DNA from: Lottia gigantea
Taxonomy: Eukaryota > Mollusca > Gastropoda > Lottiidae
Assembly (NCBI RefSeq): GCF_000327385.1
Contig: NW_008709752.1
Span: 158,083-222,082 of the forward strand
DNA length: 64,000 nucleotides
Reading direction: 5' to 3'
This document shows positions 26,863 through 41,800 of the stretch, one piece after another. Every line of letters begins with the position of its first letter. Position 1 is the first letter of the stretch. The position numbers and the translations under genes were made by a program. The notes under the pieces are model-generated. The model ran no database searches and was not told where the DNA came from. It saw only the letters and a list, made by a program, of their open reading frames with translations.

Positions 26863-29800
26863 CTTATAGAGAGAAATATATACTTTAATATAACTTTGGA
26901 TTGAGAAGATGCCCTATTTCAAACAGTAACATTAAGCTGAATTACTCTCGTCTCATGCCGAGCGCTATATTTGTATTTGATTTTCCATAGGCTTCAAATG
27001 AAAAAAAAAAAAACTTTTGAACAAAAGGGTCAAAATCCAGCCAAATAATCAAAAAAACATTTGTTTGAGACATTATACAATCTATAACGCGAGCTTATGC
27101 ATCGTCAGCAACTCCTTGCCATCCTTAAACAGAATAAGAGCTTTTTTGGTCAAATATATCTGCTGAAGACGGTTAATAACACTATGCAGTAAAAAAGAAA
27201 TTGTATAAGATAAGAGACTAGACATTGTCATGATATTACCAGGATAAAAGATATTAGAATTATGTTTTAGTTTATTACGTCATCAAAAGCATACAAAATA
27301 AACCAGCAGCACCAAATAATAAGGGGACATAATCCAAAAAATCCGGATGAAAAATATTGTTCCTAAAGCTTCTACAGTGATAACTAATCAAGAATATAGT
27401 CCTTGTATATTGTTTAAAGAGATCAAGAGAAAATTTGGCTGTGAAATTTAGTGACAATTCTAAGTAATAAAACAACAAAAGTCAAATTTGAAGGTTAAAT
27501 TGATAATGAAAACGGCCCACGGCAAAAATGTTTAATTTTGATTCTAATTGTGGTAATATTGGTGATGATAAACATCAAATTGAACAACCTTTTTCTTTCT
27601 CTGAAATTACTCAAACGTTCAAGTTATAGTCAGAAAAGCACTTTGGAACACATTTATGAAAAAGCATCAATATCTAAAGAGATACCTTCGTCTATTCATT
27701 CCGCTTACCAAATTATATAATTTTTTAATTGTATACCAATGAATCGTCGGATTTGCAATCTGAAAACTGACAAGAGTATAGCTGGGTAAGCGGATATTCA
27801 GACGAATGTATACCTTTAGTTACAAGGTTAATATCAAGGAATCCCAAAACCACCATAAACATATATTCACAATGCACACGAATTACTGTTTACCCATACC
27901 CATATAATGTGATAGTTTAATATATAGCAAGAGTAGTAGACAAGCGGTTAAAATTGAAGCAATATTACAGAAAAGATAGAAAATATATTATTAAAATTGT
28001 CAAAACAAAAAAAAATTAATAACAAAGATGGATACATGCTTTAAAAATGTGTATCTCAGATAAAACAAACTAAGAGATGGAAATGAATCAGAGACGGTTG
28101 TGTTAAATAATTGAAATTTGTACATTTATTGGCATGACTTTGACCATTAGTCCTATATTTCAAACTTCCTATAACCAAACCATCAATTTGATCACGATAG
28201 GGAGGTATTTTATACATGAAATATCCATAATGTCTGGAACGGTTTTCACTTCATTATTTAAAATTTATGTAATAGATTACTCCAGACAAAAGGCTTAAAG
28301 TTAAAGTCAAAGTGACAAATATCTATCATTACTTTGCTGGGTTCGACTGTGAACCCCTATCGCCGAGAGGTAACAGGTGGTCGGGAAGTTAAAGATAAAT
28401 AATGGCGTACTCTACCACATCATTAAAATAATCAAAGAGTAAGTGTATGTTAGAGAGAATACTTAGTAGTTATATTAAGTGTTTTATTAAGTATTACTAT
28501 TTAGTTTTACTATTTAGTTAGTATATTATTATCTAGCTAGGTGAATGCCAAGTAACTATACCAACCAGAACTACTACTCTCGAATGTATTGGATGTATTA
28601 ATAATATCTGATAGGCGAGCACTGCCACGATTCTGTACATTTACAACTTGTTCCACTACTTGCTTCAAACCAACTCTAGATACAGGGGAGAAAAGGGGAA
28701 ATAAAAATCGTGCAAAACAAAATAATAAAAAAAAACAAATAAAAAATAAACCTAAAAATTTAAAATTGACAAGGAAATTTTATTTCCAATTAAACGAAAA
28801 AAGTTTGGAAACTAAATTCTTGAAGATCAAACAAAACTGAAAAGAAAAAATAAAAGTAGAAGATATAAAACATAACTTGTAGAGAAAATTTCCAGAAAAC
28901 CTTCTCAAGATCTTAACTGAGATTTTCTTTTCTCCTGATTGTAGGAAAATGCGGTAATCTGATTACTGTAAATAAAATTTGATTTATAATCAATGTTATA
29001 AATAACCTAATAGGACGATTTAACACCAAAAGTATCGCGCGTTAAGTTCTTGAGAAGCTCCCAGAACATCACGAGGACCAACACCCTGTTTATGATTCCA
29101 GTGAACATACCGGTACCGGATGTTCCAAGCGTCCCCTGCTTGAACAGTTTGCCCCAATCAGGCTCTGGAAAATTTCCTTGAATATTGTCAGGTGAGTGAG
29201 ATAGGAAAGTATCGCCTACTGTGTGATCGTGTGGAGTCTCGTCCAGTGTATGTGATTTAACGAGAATACGTGTACCCCATTCGTTTTCACTATCTGAACT
29301 GGAACCATAGGTTGGTTCGCTATGTGATCTTGTAAACTGTGATGGAGTAATTCCCCCGGCGGTATAAATCCCATTGGTTTCACTTCTAAAGATTTAAAAT
29401 TAAATGATAAAAAAGTATAAAATAAAAAATAGAAACGAAAATATTCTTGACGAATCAGGTACGGTGTAAATAAAAACCTAAGAAAACGTGAACTCAACTG
29501 AAACTTGAAAAAGTTTGAAATTTAATTTATACACTAATTTCAAACACTCGGCAATACTACAAGTAGAACAATGAAACAGCAATGCGCTGCGAATTTTAGT
29601 TGAAAAAATCAAATCGTAAATCTACGTTCATCTTATTTTATATCAGTGGACAAATTTTGTAGTATAAATGTAAAGTGTTTGATAAAATGTTTTAAACACA
29701 AACAGCAACTTTACAACACCTATAATCTGAAACGTGAAATATGAAGTATGAAATATTATAAAATTCACAAAAAGCACTGTGCTAATATGGCAAATGTCTT

Positions 29801-32800
29801 TTTAAAGCAATGTTAACAGTTCATTCGTTTGAACAACAATATTGCGTGACGCGCGTTACAATATCCATTGGACTGTGGTTGTTCTTCAGTAGTCGCTTCA
29901 CCATCTATACGCTTTCTTCTCGCCCTCGTCCTTCTTATCATCGTCCACGCCGCCACCACGAGAAGAACTAAAGCTCGAGCTGGTACTATGGCGTTCCTCG
30001 TACCCTCCGCCACTTCCGCCACCACTAACACCTCCACTTCCGCCTCCTACACCGCCACTACCATGCTTCTCGTAGAAACTATGTAGATCTTTCCTCACGT
30101 TTTCTGATGTATAAACGTCCCTGGAACTTGTTGGTCCATCAGTGGAATGCCAAGTCTCGTCCCTATAGAATGAAATTGAGGGTCGTCAAGTAAAATACAG
30201 TCATCTACACACATAGATACAAGGGATGGTGTAAACTTCAACTAAAGGAACCAAAATGTACAAAAACAACCAAAGTTGAACATCAAGTAACTCATAAACA
30301 ACATCCAAAGCAAACTGTGACGGAAGTGACGTAAATGTAATCTCACCGTCATCATCTCCTCCATTTTTAACACTCCCAGTGCCCTCTCTTACACTACCTT
30401 CCTCACTTCCGGCTCTCCCTTCGCTTTCGGTTCTTGCCTCGCTTCCGGCTCTCGAGTGACGATCCTCGTCATAGTAACTACGAACTGTTTCACGCAGAAC
30501 TTGAGCATCACCACCCTCATTAGGTTCAAGTCTTCTAACTACCGTCACGCCCTCGTGGCTGTGACAGACATCCAACCTATAGGATGGGGAGGGACGGATT
30601 ACTTTAATTTCCAATTTCGAAATAAAACAATTAAAACTAAAAACAAAATGACGACAATCTTTACAAAAATCAAAACGTAGGAAGCAAAAGAACTAAAACT
30701 TTAGAATGGGCCTAACCGAATGTTTTACAAGCGCACCCGTTCTGCAAACGCAAAGTATCTTGATGTTAAATCATTTATGTCAGCTTTTGGAAACAGTCAT
30801 AACTATCTTACTTATACGTAGAACGTAAATTCGGCTACGTTTTGTGATCGTTTACGTCCACAACCAATGACACACTATATGCCTTTTCAACGTCATTTCC
30901 TACAACTTGCATCATTGAAAGAGATATCATGCTATTATATACCGCCGACTTGAATAAAAACAAAATACTTAATTACTCAGGAATTCAAGGATAAAGAGGA
31001 AACAACGGGTAAAGCATTAGAAACTCCTTTACCGTCGCTTGTAATTTTGTTTTCTATACATATCTATACAGGTATTTGGACTTCATTATAACAGAAAATG
31101 AAAGTAAAATAAAAAGTTACATAGTGATGCAAAGAAATCATGATGCCTTCTGGAATCAGAGAGCAAAAATACTGGTTATTAGTGTAAAAACATGCCGCAA
31201 ACATAAAATCTAAAAGAAGTTGTACACTTGATAATCGAATTCAAAATATCTTTGAATCAAATGATCACAATCCTGAAAGATGACACAAAACATTAAAACA
31301 GAAATAATACACTACTGAATACAGACAACGATACAATATCAACTGAAAATATCTTACAACACAACTTGAAGTACTGTTTCATAGGAACGACCAAACCCAT
31401 TTATTAACCTTACAGCTTGTGGGGCATGTTTCAGCTGCTTTCAAATAGTAAATTTGTTGTTACATTATCTCCCACTCTACATGATGCAATATTCGAGGAG
31501 CTGAAACAATCCCTACAAGCTGTTAAAGCATAATGGCCCTGGTCAACCCCTTTAAAGGAATACAATTCACTAATTATTCGCTTTAACAGTTGATACAACC
31601 AATACTGCTTTTTAGAACGTAACATTCGTGGGGCAAAACACCTTTATTTCATTATAAAAAAACTCAGTGTTTACTCTGCCAATATGTTGTATCACCTGTT
31701 AAAACGAATTTTTAGAAGTGACCTGTTTTCTTGTCATTACAGGTTTCCAAATAGCACATTTGAATGAATGACATGAATTTTAGAAACCTATTCTATGCAA
31801 TTCATCGACAGTCCTTCAACATGATGCAGAAAAGATTCATTTAGTCTCAAGTTAGTTTTTAGTGTTTAGTAAAACATCGATCTACTGATAAAATCGTTAT
31901 GGAACAACTCTCTCTAGACATCGTTGCATTCAGATTACTCAAATTTAAACCAAAATTTCAAATAGAAATACATTTCAAAATACGTCATCGCACATCAAAA
32001 CTGAGTTTCTTTCATTTTTGTTCGTTTTACCTCAGGTTCTTGAATTCGCACATTATCTATCTTCTGATCACTGTTCCAATAACTGTTTCAGCACACCTTA
32101 CTAGTGTTTTAAAGAATCAAAGACAGACTTATATCATACATACCGGCTCTCTTCACCCTCCAACAGTTTTCTGTAAGCAGCGATTTCCAGTTCCAGAGAC
32201 AGCTTGGCATCCATCAGAGTCTGGAGTTCTTGAAGGATTCCTTCCATTTCAGAACGTAAGGTTGTCAGTTCCTTCTTGAATTCTGTGACCTCCAGAGCAT
32301 GAGTGTGTTCGGATGATTCCATTTGATTCATTAGATCTTGATATTGTTTCTCAAGCTGGGCATTCTAAAAATCAACAGAGGTACATTAAAGTATATTAAT
32401 GTTACTTGGTTCGATGCTGTCAAAAATATCAGGTAAATACGCTTCTACCATGCTGTTTAATGGAGAGATTCGTTAAATAATAGATTCAATTAGCAAAACA
32501 GTAACCGAGGAAGGATATATGGCCTTTACAGAATGTAAATAAGAAATCCTAAGAATATTCATAATTCTTTTCTTGCTTCGATATAATAATTATAATAATA
32601 GTGTATTGGTAGTTGTATGGGCCAGATTGTTACCAATAATGTTGAAGCTCGCTACTTAGTAAGAACTCAAATATTACTTACTCTAGCCTCAAGATCGGCC
32701 ATTCTGCTTCTGGAATCTGACAATTGTTTGCTGTACTTCTTAACTTCTTCACGGTGAGTTGAAACTTCCATGTTCTGTTTCGCGGCCCCAGTTCTATATT

Positions 32801-35800
32801 CTTGTACCTGAATTAAAACACATAGATATAAATGAAAATCAATTCATAGCCTATAGTCGTTCAACATCTTATGAGCGAACGAGATATTTTGTGGAATAAT
32901 TGAGATTTATTTACGTCCACTTGCTGCATTAAGTAAGTTTATTAGTTAAGAAAATGAGCTGCCACGAGGATTCACGTTCTGGATCTACCTTGCCCCAATG
33001 AAATGGCATGGAGTTTTACGTCCTACAATGCGGTCCCTTACCTTGAGATTGTAGTAAGCTTCCATATCACCTCGGATAGAGTCCACCTTGGAGTCATACT
33101 CGTTCTGGATATCTCTGATAGCTTGAGACAATTCATTCTTCCAGAACTCACGGTTCTCGGCAGTGGTGTCTCGGTAAGCAAGAGCAGCAAGTTCCTTCAA
33201 TTCCTGTAATGAAAGAAACATAAGAGTCAAGCATAGTAAAGCACTCCTGCTGTTTTGATAAGAAGCTGTAAGCGCCCACACAATATGGTTCGAACATAGA
33301 AACGTATCAAGCGTACCAATATCATTATTGTAGATTAGTGAAATTGGTGACTGTTAATCCAATACTTAAAATTCACAAAGAATTCGAATCAGAATGCAGA
33401 ATTCTGAAACATATCTTTACAGAGTTACTTAGTTTTATCGTTTTGGTGAAAACATCGTATAAAGCCAGAGAGCAAATTTGGTGGGTGTATGACACTTGTA
33501 CGAGAAAGCAAGCAGGTAGCTGGTCGGATATAACTTTAGGATAACAATCCTAAGATTGTTAATTAACTAGTTCTCACGAAAGCATTGAGTAACCCGTCGG
33601 ATATACATTTAAGGTTATAACCATGAGGTTATCTGGACAGTGATGATATCCTAATAGTTTAGTGTTAACACTTAGTACAGGAAAGTAAGGAATAACCAAA
33701 TATACAATTAAAAACCATGGGGATATTCGTATTGTAAATGTGCCACAAACCTGTTCATGAACGCTCTTCATAAATTCAATTTCTTCCTCCAGAGTTTGTC
33801 GTCTGTTTTCAGCTTCCAAACGACCCAATGTTTCTTCATTTAGATTCTGAAATATTACAATGAGTAATTATATATCTAGAATAAACCATGCAACGACCTA
33901 GGTTCAACATCATACAGCATTGTTTTTACAATTATTCATATCTTTTACTGATTAAAGTGGAAGCTTGAACATAACAAGGTTTGTGAGAAATTCATGTATC
34001 TCATTGAACGCAAATTTGTTGGTTAATGTTAATACTGTAAATTTATAACAGCTATTATTTTGTATTCAAGATAAATATGTCAACATTATGAGTCGTTAAT
34101 TGTTCTGTAGAGTTTCTTACTAAACAAAAATATCTTAATACATGTATATATTTCTAATAATGATATATAGTTGATATGCAACTAGTGAACGAGTAGGTGG
34201 CTGAACTTGTACTGTGTATTTTGTCAAACTAGTGTGAATGCATACCATAATGTACATAAACTTGTACAATGTTGTTTAAATACAGGTTTAAAAAAGTCAC
34301 GTGATTAATTCTTTTGACTTATATTTACAGACTATTTGAATGTAAAAAACATAGCGTATATCTTAAACAGTCCTGAATAGTAAAGCAGTATTGGTGTTTT
34401 TAAATCTCAAGTGAAGGTACATGTTACTGCATAATAAGAAAACAATTTACAGTATTTGTATTCAACAAGCGCTATAAATTTAATACATTGATTTACAAAA
34501 ATATTTTGATTGAAATAGTAATAATAAAATTTTAATTGACATATTTTAGAAAGTCATGTCTCTGCATAATTAGAATTAGAACTTAAAGAAAAGATTGGAG
34601 CTAAGTCGACATTTGTGCGCTAAAATTAGACTTTTGTTTGAATGTATTGAAATTTGTAATAAAACATTTTCTGACCTCGCATAATATTATAAAATTAAAC
34701 AAAAGATTTCACAACATTATTCACTGAATATTAGGCAATCTCAACCTTTATTCACTTAGTTGTTCACCTAGCTTCTGTATACTTAAAAGTGCAGATAGTT
34801 ACATTTCATGTAACTCTTTTACGTAACACCATAATTCATGAGCACTCTACTTACAGTGTGCCATTTGTTTTTACTAACGAGTCTCAGAAACGGGACTTTT
34901 ATTTAGCTAAGCCAATGAGTAATAGTGTTCACAGCTCACCGTCGAAATTTGAGCCTTCTAATCCACGTGTCTCCAGAATTATCCGCGCTTGAATGTCCCT
35001 TTTAAGTAAATAACATAACCTTATGAAGTATAATATTGTACACAATGGTTAAACGACTGCCCTGTGTTCTAAATGGGTTTTATCATGTTTCTTTAAAACA
35101 TATTCGGATGCACCACAAGGATAATTCAAAAGTATTCTTTCATTGACAGTGTAATGGCTAACTGTACATTAAATAATAATGACCTTAATACGCCTCCCTG
35201 TGGTATTCCTAGTTATGGCAGAATCGGATGCTGATGGAACGTTTTTTTTGTCTTAGCGAAGAGTAAACGAAATGAATTTAGTTGCTCTATTGTTCTTAAC
35301 CTTTTGTTATATCGAAGACGTTCGACGCATTGATCAATAACATATATTTTGCTATAAGGGGTGCCATTCTTAACCCTTATAACACAGACAAGGACTGCAG
35401 TTTATGAGAAATCAGTGTTGATTTTAAAAAGGTAATTTTAAAAATCAGCAGAGTATTATTTCATTAGTTATGTAGGTATACATTCAGCATATTATATCAG
35501 TTAGCGATTGATACAAGCCATTTTACTACAACCTATTATCAGCTATAAAATATCTACTGAACAGTGAAATCTGGTACAAAAATAACTCAATATAATATTC
35601 ACATGAACATTAATGTCATTCAATTCATACGTTCAATTCATGCTTACATATTTGATATTTTCAATAGGGCTATTTTATAAAAGGGGCTTGACTCATTATT
35701 ATATGTGTCTATTCTTTTTAACATATTTTCTATCTGAATGGATCGCTTGTTATGTTAGAAAATATCAAGTATTCAAGCTAACTTAGCAAATTTCATTTAA

Positions 35801-38800
35801 TCAATAATCTGACCTATAATAATCTGACCTATATTGTAAGTTAATGTAAGATAAGCTATTATTTCATTTCTTTAGAAATCAGAGACGATAGTGTGTGGTC
35901 GTTGGATTGGAATTTGTAGCACTGAGTGCAGTTTTAAGTTTAAATGCAGGACAAGATTCAGTAAGATCAGATTATTGAATCTTCTGTTGGTGATTCCACT
36001 TACCATCCCCAATCTGAGGAAATTGTCATGCACCACGGGTTCTTATCCGATATAAAATACATCCAATCAAACGCCTTATTTAAAGTTTGAATGATTGTTC
36101 TCGCCATCAGACTGATCAATCAAAAACATGTAAATCAATTTTAGAAGTAGTTTTATTATCAAAACAGATTATGATATTTAAAAATGTGGATTTTCTCTTC
36201 AGTAAGTTTTCGCGAATAAGGCTCCTTTCAATATACTAGACTTTGTGTATAACATGTGAAGAATATTGGAATCTCTATTGCGGAAAATTCACGTATACTG
36301 TGAGTTGACTTTTAACAGTTCATGATATATAGTTTGTAATAAAACGAGTAAAGATTTAAACTTACAATTCTCAGTTTTTCTACTTCATCTTGAAGTCGAT
36401 TGATGATGCTCTTGTCACGTGCACGCTCAGTTTCCAGAGACTCATTAGTTCTTCTGAGCATGCGTACTTCGGCTTCCAGTTCTGATATCTGAGCATTGAG
36501 CTTGTTGATAAGTTCTCGGTCTTGTGATCTCCATTTCTTAGCTTCGTCAAGTCTGGAAAGAGATGTAACAATAATATAAGGAACTGCTTAATTTATTAAT
36601 GTAACATAGTTCACAGTTGTTAAGATTTTATATCTTTGAGATATACTTTAGCTTGAGTGATATAACATGGTGTTATTTGAAAACGCCAACATGGTCTGTG
36701 TTGGTGTTAACAACCATTTGTTCACAGTAGTTTTGTGTTGGAGCTACGTATAATGTACTAACAAATTGTCTATCTGGGTATGGGTTTTTGGTAAATTTTA
36801 AATGTGTGATATGTAAGCTGTATTTATTTATTTATAGTTCAAATTTGTTTTAATGATCATCATATAAGTATTTGTATATGTTTCACACGCATTAGGTTGT
36901 AGACAAGTATGTGGCTAAATGAAAGTTTTTAACTAATGTGAAAAAAGAAAGAAGAAATTTTTTTGTTTATGGGACGAATATAAGTCAATCTTATTTGACT
37001 ATATTTGAACGCCGCTCTTATAGAGAAGTAGGTTACAAGGTGTGTTATATGTTGCACCAATAAATTTTATATCATGGGTATTTCGTGTCTCTATAAAGAT
37101 GTAAGTAATAAAAAGTCAACTGTATGTGGGATGAATACACTCCCACTGGGTAGATTTAAACGATAAAATATGTTAAGTATCTTACATATCACAAATAGTA
37201 TCAAATAACTTCAAGATCAAGATGACATAACGTGCTTTAGACCAGAATTTGGAAATGAATTTTAAAGCCATTTAAACGATGATAAATGTGTCCATGACCA
37301 TATATGAATTTTTTTTTTCATTTACCACTGACTGAGTCGGTGCATTCCGATATGAATATGTCAAGACAAATATTTCGGGATCTCTTTTCATTTAACTTAT
37401 AGATGGTTTTACTTCATATGTTTAAGGAATGTGTTAAAAACATATAAAGCGTATCGTTCCACATCGTATTTGGACAAAGAAGATGATAATGCAATAATAC
37501 CAATCGTTACCTTCTTTGACTAAACTAGCTGCATCCAAGAAACTATTTGACAGAATAGTGGAAGGGGAGTTCCTTTTGCTTGATTATATTGAGTGTATTG
37601 TAAATTCTGAAAACGTTTTTGTTAACCTTCAATGTACAGTAGGCTAATGAGTTGACCAAATGATTAGTACGGTATGACAGGAACCAACATAGATTACTCT
37701 TCTTTATCAAATATTGACCAGTGTATAGATTAGCTGCTGTTAATCTCTGTCACGTTTACAAGGTAATCTAGTGAAATTTCTTCCGAGAACTACCATCTTG
37801 GCTTCAACATGTCCATATAAATGTCCATAGTCGAGTATAACTGTGATTGGTATCAGATGGAAATCGCTTCGAGAACTTTATCTTGGCTTTATGTCCAACT
37901 AGATCAGGTACAATGCTGCAGAATAGGCTAGAATATGCAATAATACAGACTAGTGCAATAGCCTTATGCTTAAGGTTGTTACTTTCAGAAACAAAAATGC
38001 TAAATGGAAGTATTGATGTTTAAACGGTTCGAGGAAAGACTTCAATGTTATAGCCAGACACGGACAGGGGTAGTTGATAACAGTTGCCAACACAAGGCAG
38101 ACTTTTGGAAGCACAAATATCTGCAGAGGCAGTTTTCTGTAATTAATACACAATGACGGCTTATTTAAAGAATAGGTTTCAAGTGAAGTTAAGATTTGCT
38201 GATGGCCAACAAGACGGTTTAGTATATAGTGGTAATTGTGATGTAAACAATAGTAGGTTTTAACATGAGTTTATCTTCCTACAATGTCAACATTCAAACT
38301 AGGTCAAGTTGGACTTGATAACTTCAAAGTAAACCATTAATAATAACTAAATCTACCCTCGCTCCAAACGTCTTCGTCGAGACAAGAGAAAAGCATTCAC
38401 ATTGTACCAGGATAAAATCTTTATAACGCTGATCCTTTTTTCAAACCACTTACTTGATCCGAACGTCTTTGCAACACTGTTCTGCACTGGGCATTGTCAT
38501 GTTGTGTACAATGTCAAAAATGAGGCACCGACCCCCACTCTTTCGATTCCAACTGTCGAGGGGTGTTTAACGTGCACAGTCTGGAGCACACAGTCTCGGT
38601 CTGTAAACTGTACGGAAGAGCACTAATTTTTTCAAGGTTTCTTTCCTTTTAGAGTGCCATAAAGATTACATATATTATTATATGATATATATCAGACGGA
38701 AAACTCCCCATGCTATCATTTCTAGGTAAATAATTCCCTGTATGAGAGGTAGATTGATATCTCAACAAGCAATGTTATATCAAACTACATTATTGTTATA

Positions 38801-41800
38801 TAACCAATCAATCTAGATTGTCTGAAATCTGGAACCGTGGTTCGTATATTCTTATATAAATCAGACAAGTCACGGAACCAATGGAATTGTAAATGTCAGG
38901 AATCTATCATTATTTGATTACTTGATTTTCTTGTCTTGGATGTGACCAGAATTCCAACTGATGTTCTAATACGTAATTTCTTTGTAATCCTCTTAGTTTA
39001 AAAAAAAGAAATGAACAGACGTTTCAACATTTTAAAGATTACTGCTAGAATAATTGCCCCCGACCATCTTAAAAGCCCACGCGCAATAATGCCAATTTTC
39101 GAATAATTTAGTGTATGCTAAAAGGAAAGACATTTGTCGCCGTTGCTTTATATTCCACTACTTCAATAACATTGTTTGATAATAAAGCCTGCATATTTAA
39201 ATAATTTCAATAACAGCACTGCAGACTTGATCAGTAATATTTTACTCTAGATCAATGATCTATTTACAAAGACAAATTACTATTGATAAAATCTTCAATA
39301 ACGTAATGAAGAATGAACTGAACAGAATATTGTATCGATGTGTTCCACTATCCGTTCTTCTATATCGATCAGAGAAATACAATGATCTGAGTAATGGTAG
39401 ATATTTTACTCCACGAGGCTAATTATTAGTTCATATAGACTTTCTTCACAATGTCAAGGTATTACAAAGTGCTTCATGAATTCAAGGCATAAGATGGAGT
39501 TCGTTATACCTTACCAATGTAAAGGTAACAACATGCAGTCCAAAGTACATTTTACAGAGCTTGATATCAAAAGCTGTATTCCATACCCGTGCTGCCGAAG
39601 ACCAGAGTAAGCCCTTTGTGAAAAATGGATATCCCTCCACCCATTTTACACAGCTCAATATCATAGGCAGTGCTCGATACACGTTCTGCTATTTACACAA
39701 GACTTGAACAAGGAATGAAGTAAGAGATCGATATTCTACTTAGCCAGGTTGATTATTTTTTTATAGTATAAATACCACAGGAATGTTCAATAACGTACTC
39801 AGGTCGTACAATGCAATATCTACTTCAGCATTCTTTATTATTAATATACAGTCTAATGGTCTGTCTCGCTTACAGTCTAATGGCCAGTCTAGCTTACAGT
39901 CTAATGGTCTTTGAAGCTCTGCTTTCTGTCTCAAAGCTATGCAAGGGGTAGCACTATACATTTTGATTACAATTATAGCTCAGTTTGAAAATATACGAAT
40001 GCAAACTTGAGCCAAGATGATAATCACAGTGTCCATTGCTAGTCGCTGCATTGTAACATTGCAGAGATGCGTTTATGGTTAATGTCAAAATATCACATCG
40101 TCTCAATGAACTATAGGCTACTCTACAAATCTGTACAGTTTCGTTATCTTCACTATTTCTTATAAAACACCCAGCTTAACACCTTTTGCATGCGTTGTTT
40201 GCAACTCATATCTATTGCAGTATGAAGAAAGCGAGATCAGGGGAATAAGCCAACCCAAACGAGCCATAAATAAAATGATTCAATAAACTAAGCCATGTAA
40301 AAGGTGTAAGCTGATGTTGGTGGTATAACCTAGATTAATACCATTATTGACTGATGCTCGAACACAGAAAATTACAAACGATATTACTCTCGATGGAGCT
40401 CTACACACGAGATGGATATCGATTATTAGTTATCATTAACATCTCCAATGCTGCCAATATCTGTCAGATTTATAGGCTTTTATCGGCATTAAAATGATGA
40501 GAGATGACTAGTAAAGGTATGAAGTTGGGGAGTCTCTACTAAACCGAAATGTAACCTTCTTGAGGCTGCATCAGTGGCAATGTTTGTACGCAATTATTTC
40601 AAAGTCAAAACAATCAATGACATATGTATGAATAGAATAGAATGGTCGTGCAAGGTAAGATACATCAGAGAGCCAAATGTCCGTGGAAGAGGGAATCGCC
40701 ATTTCTACTAAGTACATTCTTTAAAATAGGTGGATCTTCCAAGTCGATTTTCTTGAAGGGAATTGTGATTTTCCATAACGAAATTAGATAGGCATATCCC
40801 TTTAATCTTCTGCATAATAATTTACCATCTTTGCTGATAAACCTACAACTAGGTTTCAATGTTGAAACAATATAAATCCTATATATAATGGAAACTAATG
40901 GTTATTGGTGAAATCATTTTATTTATTGCAGATTTACACTTCAGTTTGTAGAGGATTGGGCGTTATTAGGTTAGAGAGTAATATGTGATGGCAATATTCA
41001 ATTTGTAATTCAGGTCAATAATGGTTATGAGCTCGAATCTCTTTCAGTGTATGAGGGCAAACTAGAATCTTTACTGCATGTGTATCGAAACGTTGCTCAA
41101 ATGGGAGGGATTAGTATTATATCCATTATCTTGTTGTTATTTTCTCTATTTATAATGGGGTGTCGTTCCTGTTCTTTTCGTAGTACTTTTCGTTATTTCA
41201 ATGGACCCAGTTACATGCAATAATTAATGCACAATGTTTTCAATCTCAGAACTCATCTCTGTACATCACACTCAACCATTTATTGTTTGCTTCTCTTATA
41301 ATACAAGTTCTAGCAACATTAATTTTTATTTTCAAGACATTTTTCTCACATGCTTTCATCTTTCAGTTTTATGGAACAACGAGATCGTCATATCAAAGAT
41401 GATCAAATGATCCACTTTATTCACCAGCAGCTATATTCCATTACCACTTCAGTTTTATTCTTCATATTCTTTCATTTTAGCTTGCATAATCTTGTTTTAT
41501 AGCAAAACTCTTAAAAATGAGACCGTCCTTTCAGAAGTAATAAAATTATCGATAAAGTTCCAACAGCCGCAATATTTCATTCCAAATACAGATCCTCTGA
41601 CAGATAGATTGTAACTCGCAGCTCGTAGCATCCGACTTTAGACAATAAACAAACAGAGATAAAAGTTTGAAATCAAAATGCATGTTAGTGAACAATGTTT
41701 TACTTTTATCTAAGTATCGCCTTTCAATTGATTATTTCCTGGCATTTTACTTCCAGAGATTGGTTGAAAATCGACTGTTTATTTCTAGTCATAGCGACCC

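Noticed and set aside
29216-29385. Reading the 29385 exon after exon 7
   Set aside because: That join gives EVKPMGFIPPGELLHHS and then a stop, without resemblance to IF tails. The phase-2 reading from exon 6 is longer and continues into the lamin tail.
34789-34992. 67-codon frame overlapping the 90-bp repeat
   Set aside because: The frame is not kept in the second copy of the repeat, so it is not coding.
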